A DNA stretch of 55,368 bases, taken from NCBI GenBank assembly GCA_045585835.1, contig JAZMZG010000010.1, positions 1 to 55,368 on the forward strand, given 5' to 3'. Position 1 is the first letter of the stretch. Every line of letters begins with the position of its first letter. Below are positions 50,378 through 55,368 of the stretch, piece after piece. Under the pieces are notes generated by a model. That model was given only the letters and a program-made list of their open reading frames with translations. It made no database searches and had not been told where the DNA came from. The stretch comes from CALCTE01 sp045585835. Lineage in GTDB: Bacteria > Bacillota > Clostridia > Oscillospirales > CAG-272. The position numbers and the translations under genes were made by a program.

Positions 50378-53300
50378 ATGGCTATCACAAGAAAAAAGTT
50401 ATCCATGGACGGTAATACAGCCGCCGCTCACGCGTCGTATGCATTTACCGAAGTGGCAGGTATCTATCCCATTACGCCTTCTTCCGTAATGGCTGACGTT
50501 ACCGACACATGGTCCGCAACAGGACTCAAAAACATCATGGGTGATACCGTAAAGGTTATCGAAATGCAGTCCGAAGCAGGCGCTGCAGGTACCGTTCACG
50601 GCTCACTCGCGGCAGGCGCTCTCACAACGACCTACACCGCATCTCAAGGTCTTCTTTTGATGATCCCCAATATGTACAAGATCGCAGGTGAGCTTCTTCC
50701 CTGCGTTATCCATGTTTCCGCTCGTTGCGTAGCTTCTCACGCTCTTAACATCTTCGGTGATCACTCCGACGTATACGCTTGCCGTCAGACCGGCTTTGCT
50801 ATGCTCGCTGAGTCTAACCCTCAGGAAGTTATGGACCTCGGCGCAGTTGCTCACCTCGCAACTATCAAGGGCCGTGTTCCCGTTCTCAACTTCTTCGACG
50901 GCTTCCGTACCTCTCACGAGATACAGAAGATCGAGGTTTGGGATTACGAAGACCTCAAGGGAATGGTAGACAAGGACGCTATCGCAGCTTTCCGTGCACG
51001 TTCTCTTAATCCCGAGCATCCCGTTCTCCGCGGTAGCGCAGAAAACGGCGACATCTTCTTCCAGCACAGAGAAGCGTGCAACAAGTTCTATGACGAGTTC
51101 CCCGCTATCGTGGAAGAATATATGAACAAGGTAAACGAGAAGATCGGTACCGACTATAAGCTCTTCAACTACTACGGCGCACCCGATGCAGAGAGAGTTA
51201 TCGTTGCTATGGGCTCCGTATGTGACGTTGCAGAGGAAGTTATCGACTTTATGCTCGCAGCAGGCGAAAAGGTTGGTCTTATTAAGGTTCGTCTTTACAG
51301 ACCCTTCTGCGCAGACAAGCTCGCGGCAGCTCTTCCCAAGACGGTTAAGAAGATCGCAGTTCTCGACAGAACGAAAGAGCCCGGCGCTCTCGGCGAGCCC
51401 CTCTATCTCGACGTTGTTACCGCTCTTTCAAGAGAAGGCGTTAAGGCTGATATCGTAGGCGGACGTTACGGTCTCGGTTCCAAGGATACTCCTCCCTCCT
51501 CTATCTTCGCAGTATTCGAGAACCTCGCACAAGATAAGCCCAAGAACAACTTTACAATCGGTATCGTAGACGACGTAACAGGTCTTTCTCTCGAAGAAAA
51601 GCCTGCTCCCGATACTGCTGCTGCAGGCACTATCGCTTGTAAGTTCTGGGGGCTTGGCGGCGACGGTACGGTAGGTGCTAACAAGAACTCCATCAAGATC
51701 ATCGGTGACCACACCGACAAGTATATCCAAGCATACTTCCAGTATGACTCCAAGAAGACTTCCGGTATCACCATTTCTCACCTCCGTTTCGGTGACAACC
51801 CCATAAAGTCTCCTTACTACATCAACAAGGCCGATTTCGTTGCTTGCCACAACTCCGCATACCTCAAGAAGTACGATATGATCTCCGACGTTAAGCCCGG
51901 CGGAACGTTCCTTCTTGACTGCGCTTGGACGACCATCGAAGAACTCGATGCTAACCTTCCCGCAAAGGTTAAGTCCTATATCGCAAACAACAATATCAAG
52001 TTCATCACCATCGACGCTACAACGATAGCTACGAAGAAGATCGGTAACGCTAAGGTTAAGAACACCGTTTTGCAGTCCGCATTCTTCTCTCTTGCTAACA
52101 TACTCGATAAAGCAGAAGCTATCGACTACATGAAGAAAGCAGCTTACAAGTCCTACATAAAGAAGGGACAGGCTATCGTTGATCTTAACTACGCCGCTAT
52201 CGACGCAGGCGCTGACGCTTACACCGAAGTAGCTGTACCTGAAGCTTGGAAGAACTGCGGAGAGGACGCTCCCCGTGCGGCATTCAAGTCCGAGAGAGCT
52301 GACCTTGAGAAGTTTGTAAATAACGTAGTTATTCCCACAAACTCCATGGCAGGCGACAGCCTCCCCGTATCCGCATTCACCGACTACGTTGACGGTACCT
52401 TCCCTCAGGGCTCTACCATCTCCGAGAAGCGCGGCGTTGCAGTATACGTTCCCAAGTGGAATCCCGAAAACTGCATTCAGTGTAACAACTGCGCATTCGT
52501 TTGTCCCCATGCTACTATCCGTCCCTACGCTATGACGGAAGAAGAGGCTGCAAACGCTCCCGCAGTTACAAAGTTTGCCGAAAAGCCCGTCCTCAAAACC
52601 AACTACAAGTTCACAATGGCTATCTCGCCTGCCGACTGTATGGGTTGTACCCTCTGCGTTAAGGCTTGTCCCGTAAACGCAAAGGCTGAAAAGGACGGCA
52701 CAGATAAGAAGGCTATCGAAATGGTTCTCAACGCAACTCAGACCGAACAGCAGGCAGCTTGGGACTATGCGGTTGCAAACGTTTCCGAAAAGCCCGAGCT
52801 TATCAACAACACCGTTAAGGGTTCACAGTTCAAGCAACCCCTGCTTGAGTTCTCCGGCTCTTGCGCAGGCTGTGCAGAGACCTCTTACGCACGTCTTATC
52901 ACACAGCTCTTCGGTGAGTCTATGTACATCTCCAACGCAACGGGTTGCTCGTCCATCTGGGGCGGCTCCGCACCCGCAACGCCTTACACCGTAAACCGCG
53001 AAAGCGGCAAGGGTCCCGCTTGGGCTAACTCACTCTTTGAGGATAACGCAGAGCACGGTCTCGGTATGCACCTTGCACAGAAGACCATCAGAAACAGACT
53101 CATCGCTAAGGTTGAAGAAATGATGGCTTCCGATAAGGCTTCCGACGAATTCAAGGCAGCAGCAGAGAAGTATCTTGCAACGAAGGATTCCAGCAAGGAA
53201 AATGCGGCTCCCACAAAAGCTCTTATCGCAGAGCTCGAAAAGGCAGCAGCTGCAGGTTGCCCCACCGCAACGGAAATCCTCGCAGAGAAGGATTACCTCA

Positions 53301-53953
53301 ATAAGAAGTCAGTATGGATCTTCGGCGGCGACGGCTGGGCATACGATATCGGTTTCGGCGGTCTTGACCACGTTATTGCTTCCGGTGAAGACGTAAACAT
53401 CATGGTATTCGATACCGAGGTTTACTCCAACACGGGCGGACAGGCTTCCAAGGCTTCCAACATCGGTCAGGTTGCACAGTTTGCTGCGGCAGGTAAGGCT
53501 ATCGGCAAGAAGGATCTTGCGGCTATCGCAATGTCCTACGGTTACGTATACGTAGCACAAGTTGCTATGGGTAACGATTACAACCAACTTTTGAAGGCTC
53601 TTACCGAAGCTGAAGCTTACAACGGACCTTCGCTCATCATCGGCTATGCACCTTGCGAGATGCACGGTATCAAGGGCACGATGCAGAACTGCCAGCTTGA
53701 GATGAAGAAAGCAGTTGAGGCAGGTTACTGGCAGACGTTCAGATTTAACCCCACTCTCAAGGCAGAAGGCAAGAACCCCTTTACTCTTGACTCCAAGGCT
53801 CCTACGGCAAGCTACATCGACTTTATTAAGTCCGAAAACCGTTACAACCGCCTTGCTAACCAATTCCCCGAGCGCGCAGAAATTCTCTTTGCAAAAGCTG
53901 AGGAAAATGCAAAGGCTAAATACGAAAAGCTTGCAAAGCTCGCAGAGAAATAA
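50378..53953 (+). CDS. nifJ: Pyruvate:ferredoxin (flavodoxin) oxidoreductase
   Basis: Single-chain PFOR of 1191 residues: pyruvate + CoA + oxidised ferredoxin to acetyl-CoA + CO2 + reduced ferredoxin. Domains in order: the TPP-binding pyrimidine domain (FTEVAGIYPITPSS), domain II, the gamma-type domain (KFWGLGGDGTVGANKNSIK), a ferredoxin domain with CIQCNNCAFVCP (from about 699) and CMGCTLCVKACP (from about 754), and the TPP phosphate-binding domain (SCAGCAETSY, GDGWAYDIGFGGLDHV, NTGGQASKAS). ATG at 50378 with AGGAGG; a longer frame to 50201 is in the promoter. Strong codon bias suggests very high expression. It feeds the Rnf complex. Confidence 0.97.
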   Translation: MAITRKKLSMDGNTAAAHASYAFTEVAGIYPITPSSVMADVTDTWSATGLKNIMGDTVKVIEMQSEAGAAGTVHGSLAAGALTTTYTASQGLLLMIPNMYKIAGELLPCVIHVSARCVASHALNIFGDHSDVYACRQTGFAMLAESNPQEVMDLGAVAHLATIKGRVPVLNFFDGFRTSHEIQKIEVWDYEDLKGMVDKDAIAAFRARSLNPEHPVLRGSAENGDIFFQHREACNKFYDEFPAIVEEYMNKVNEKIGTDYKLFNYYGAPDAERVIVAMGSVCDVAEEVIDFMLAAGEKVGLIKVRLYRPFCADKLAAALPKTVKKIAVLDRTKEPGALGEPLYLDVVTALSREGVKADIVGGRYGLGSKDTPPSSIFAVFENLAQDKPKNNFTIGIVDDVTGLSLEEKPAPDTAAAGTIACKFWGLGGDGTVGANKNSIKIIGDHTDKYIQAYFQYDSKKTSGITISHLRFGDNPIKSPYYINKADFVACHNSAYLKKYDMISDVKPGGTFLLDCAWTTIEELDANLPAKVKSYIANNNIKFITIDATTIATKKIGNAKVKNTVLQSAFFSLANILDKAEAIDYMKKAAYKSYIKKGQAIVDLNYAAIDAGADAYTEVAVPEAWKNCGEDAPRAAFKSERADLEKFVNNVVIPTNSMAGDSLPVSAFTDYVDGTFPQGSTISEKRGVAVYVPKWNPENCIQCNNCAFVCPHATIRPYAMTEEEAANAPAVTKFAEKPVLKTNYKFTMAISPADCMGCTLCVKACPVNAKAEKDGTDKKAIEMVLNATQTEQQAAWDYAVANVSEKPELINNTVKGSQFKQPLLEFSGSCAGCAETSYARLITQLFGESMYISNATGCSSIWGGSAPATPYTVNRESGKGPAWANSLFEDNAEHGLGMHLAQKTIRNRLIAKVEEMMASDKASDEFKAAAEKYLATKDSSKENAAPTKALIAELEKAAAAGCPTATEILAEKDYLNKKSVWIFGGDGWAYDIGFGGLDHVIASGEDVNIMVFDTEVYSNTGGQASKASNIGQVAQFAAAGKAIGKKDLAAIAMSYGYVYVAQVAMGNDYNQLLKALTEAEAYNGPSLIIGYAPCEMHGIKGTMQNCQLEMKKAVEAGYWQTFRFNPTLKAEGKNPFTLDSKAPTASYIDFIKSENRYNRLANQFPERAEILFAKAEENAKAKYEKLAKLAEK

Positions 53954-53965
53954 GTTTTATAACTC

Positions 53966-53999
53966 AAAAAAGCATCGCTTTACGAAGCGGTGCTTTTTT
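53966..53999 (+). terminator. Terminator of nifJ
   Basis: 15-bp stem aaaaaagcatcgctt / aagcggtgctttttt with one wobble and a T6 tail. Confidence 0.85.
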
Positions 54000-54031
54000 A
54001 GGCATTAGGCATTAGAATTTGAAAAATAAAC

Positions 54032-54064
54032 AAAAAAGAGCTTGGTGTGCCAAGCTCTTTTTTG
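54032..54064. terminator. Terminator of the dockerin gene
   Basis: 14-bp stem aaaaaagagcttgg / ccaagctctttttt with a four-base loop and T-runs on both strands, four bp past the stop. Confidence 0.85.
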
Positions 54065-54067
54065 TTA

Positions 54068-55368
54068 TTAGTTCAGCGGGTAGGTTTCTTTGTCAAAGAA
54101 AATGTGATAAAGAAGATATATAGCATCTTTTGCATTTACTTCGCCGTCGCCGTTGAAGTCGCAAGGTTGATCTATGGGATAGTCCTCTTTGTCAAAGAAG
54201 ATATTGTAGAGAAGATAAATTGCGTCTTTTGCGGATACGCCCTCAATACCATCAACGTCACCGACGATGTAAAGTTCCTTGCCACAGACCGCACATACGC
54301 CGTCTGAATCTGTGTGAGACGCTTTTTCGGTTTCGTACTCACAAACGGAGCACTTTTGCCAATGGTATTCATCGCCACAGTTTTCCGCTTGGTCAACTAC
54401 CCACTTAAAGTCGTGCGTTATTTCTCTTACTTCTCCGCATACGTTGCACGTTGTATCGCATGCGTTGTCGTAGGTGTGATCCGCAACATTTATCTTGTCT
54501 CCACAGAAGCCGCATTCGTGCCAATGGTTTGTGCCGTCAGTAATCCATTCATCGCTGTAGTCGTGAGTTATCTCACGCACGCAGCCGCAGGTATTGCATG
54601 TTGTATCACAAGCGTTGTCAAAGTTATGTTCCTCTATATCAATCTTGTGACCACAGAATGTACATTCGTGCCAATGTTTTATACCGTTGAACAACCATAC
54701 ACTGCTGTAACTATGCGTAATTACACGCTCCCCGCCACAAACGATACACCTTGTTTCACAAGCATTTTCGTAAACGTGATCGGGTACGTCACGCTCTTGT
54801 TTGCACACGTTGCAAATCGCATCACAAGCATTGTCGTATTTGTGGTTGCCGGTTGCGGGAATTACGGTATTTTCATTTTGTGTTGCATGACATACTGTAC
54901 ATTCCTCGTGCTTTGTACCATTATCGCCACAGTTTTCCGCTTGGTCAACTACCCACTTAAAGTCGTGCGTTATTTCTCTTACTTCTCCGCATACGTTGCA
55001 CGTTGTATCGCATGCGTTGTCGAAGTTATGTACGGTGATAACGCCTGCAACCTCGGTTACATTAGCGTCTCTCGTAGCTTCGTCGTCAACGTAAAACTTA
55101 AAGTTGATTTTATATGAGCCGCAAGCCGCCGTATCATCAACCTTGAAGGAAAGCTGAACGACCTTACCGTTAACGTCACGAGCCCGCTTGTTGGTCCAAA
55201 CACCTAAGTTTGTATCAACGTTGATACCCGTTACCAAGGGATTTCCCTTTGTCCAACGTGTCTCGTCGATGGTGGGATCATCCTCTTCATCGGGATCTTC
55301 GGGATCATAGTTAGGGTTGTCAACTATGTTGTTGACCAAATCAATTCCTTCGGGAAGTGTGAGGCCGA
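54068..55368 (-). CDS. Secreted dockerin protein with Cys-rich repeats (partial, N-terminus missing)
   Basis: 433 visible residues; the frame runs off the right edge, so the signal peptide is not seen. It begins GLTLPEGIDLVNNIVDNP, then an acidic linker (YDPEDPDEEDDPTIDE), a beta domain (GVITVHNFDNACDTTC...), and at least five repeats of NFDNACDTTCNVCGEVREITHD type interleaved with HWHECGFCGDK-type Cys/His units. At the C-terminus is a dockerin with two segments, GDVDGIEGVSAKDAIYLLY and CDFNGDGEVNAKDAIYLLY, ending YPLN. The second loop is a canonical Ca-binding loop; the first is irregular. It would bind a cohesin partner. The same C-terminus occurs at 15-16 kb. Confidence 0.88.
   Translation of the reverse strand, partial: GLTLPEGIDLVNNIVDNPNYDPEDPDEEDDPTIDETRWTKGNPLVTGINVDTNLGVWTNKRARDVNGKVVQLSFKVDDTAACGSYKINFKFYVDDEATRDANVTEVAGVITVHNFDNACDTTCNVCGEVREITHDFKWVVDQAENCGDNGTKHEECTVCHATQNENTVIPATGNHKYDNACDAICNVCKQERDVPDHVYENACETRCIVCGGERVITHSYSSVWLFNGIKHWHECTFCGHKIDIEEHNFDNACDTTCNTCGCVREITHDYSDEWITDGTNHWHECGFCGDKINVADHTYDNACDTTCNVCGEVREITHDFKWVVDQAENCGDEYHWQKCSVCEYETEKASHTDSDGVCAVCGKELYIVGDVDGIEGVSAKDAIYLLYNIFFDKEDYPIDQPCDFNGDGEVNAKDAIYLLYHIFFDKETYPLN
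54371..54470. repeat. 100-bp direct repeat inside the dockerin gene, copy 1
   Basis: The 100 bases at 54371-54470 recur without change at 54923-55022 (offset 552). They encode the same Cys-rich unit (REITHDFKWVVDQAENCGD plus flanks). Confidence 0.88.
54923..55022. repeat. 100-bp direct repeat inside the dockerin gene, copy 2
   Basis: Identical to 54371-54470. Perfect identity at synonymous sites points to recent duplication or conversion, or to an assembly effect. Confidence 0.88.

Noticed and set aside
51428..52510. 360-codon open frame antisense to nifJ
   Set aside because: It lies fully inside the strongly coding PFOR gene, has no ribosome binding site and no protein-like motif. It arises from the codon bias of the opposite strand.

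Overview
This 55 kb window looks like a chromosome segment of an anaerobic, Gram-positive gut-type Clostridia (Bacillota). The grounds are a miaB-ymcA-mutS-mutL gene order like that of Bacillus, a class B sortase, dockerin-type C-termini, an Rnf electron-transport complex, pyruvate:ferredoxin oxidoreductase, many lipoproteins, AGGAGG-type ribosome binding sites and extended -10 promoters. GC content is near the mid-40s by eye. I see no rRNA, prophage, IS transposase or CRISPR array.

Layout. 1-480: the end of an unknown gene, a palindromic MITE-like repeat and a terminator. 478-9177 (minus): one housekeeping operon, aroA-miaB-ymcA-like-mutS-mutL-tgt. 9375-12430: glyA, a broken XRE regulator, a TRIC-family channel and cysK. 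12554-16249 (plus): two secreted proteins, a DHHW/AlgX-like lipoprotein with Cys-rich repeats and a frameshifted leucine-rich-repeat protein ending in a dockerin. 16289-18750 (minus): a sortase B-prfB-small membrane protein operon. 18990-19550: tRNA-Ser and a 110-bp direct repeat that starts in the tRNA 3' end. 19634-30583 (minus): a ten-gene operon (OPT transporter, uppP, metY, YerC-like regulator, methyltransferase, tmcAL, SbcD/SbcC-like pair, asd, acetyltransferase). 30677-31333: a Lit-like membrane protein.

31425-39307 (minus) is the most distinctive block. A lipoprotein with two related repeats, the flavin transferase ApbE, RnfC, D, G, E and A, a NusG-domain-II protein and a Gx-transporter protein run together. 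Subunit RnfB is missing, RnfG is double length with two FMN-binding domains, and the last two genes resemble the EetA/EetB pair of flavin-based extracellular electron transfer. PFOR (nifJ, 50378-53953) would supply the reduced ferredoxin for such a chain.

39534-41252 (minus) encodes a lipoprotein that I read as a GT80-type (bacterial sialyltransferase) GT-B enzyme: an N-terminal Ig-like domain plus Asp, His, Glu and Ser-Ser landmarks in the right order and at similar spacing. It is flanked by two palindromic repeat arrays with the same three-forward, three-inverted design. 42171-48592 holds tRNA-Arg, glnS, a small lipoprotein and a four-gene operon (HPr-sized protein, RACo-like ASKHA ferredoxin, threonine aldolase, PlsC-like acyltransferase). 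48663-53953 holds comM and the divergent nifJ. The window ends inside a second dockerin protein (54068-55368), whose Cys-rich repeats and C-terminus match the proteins at 12.5-16.2 kb.
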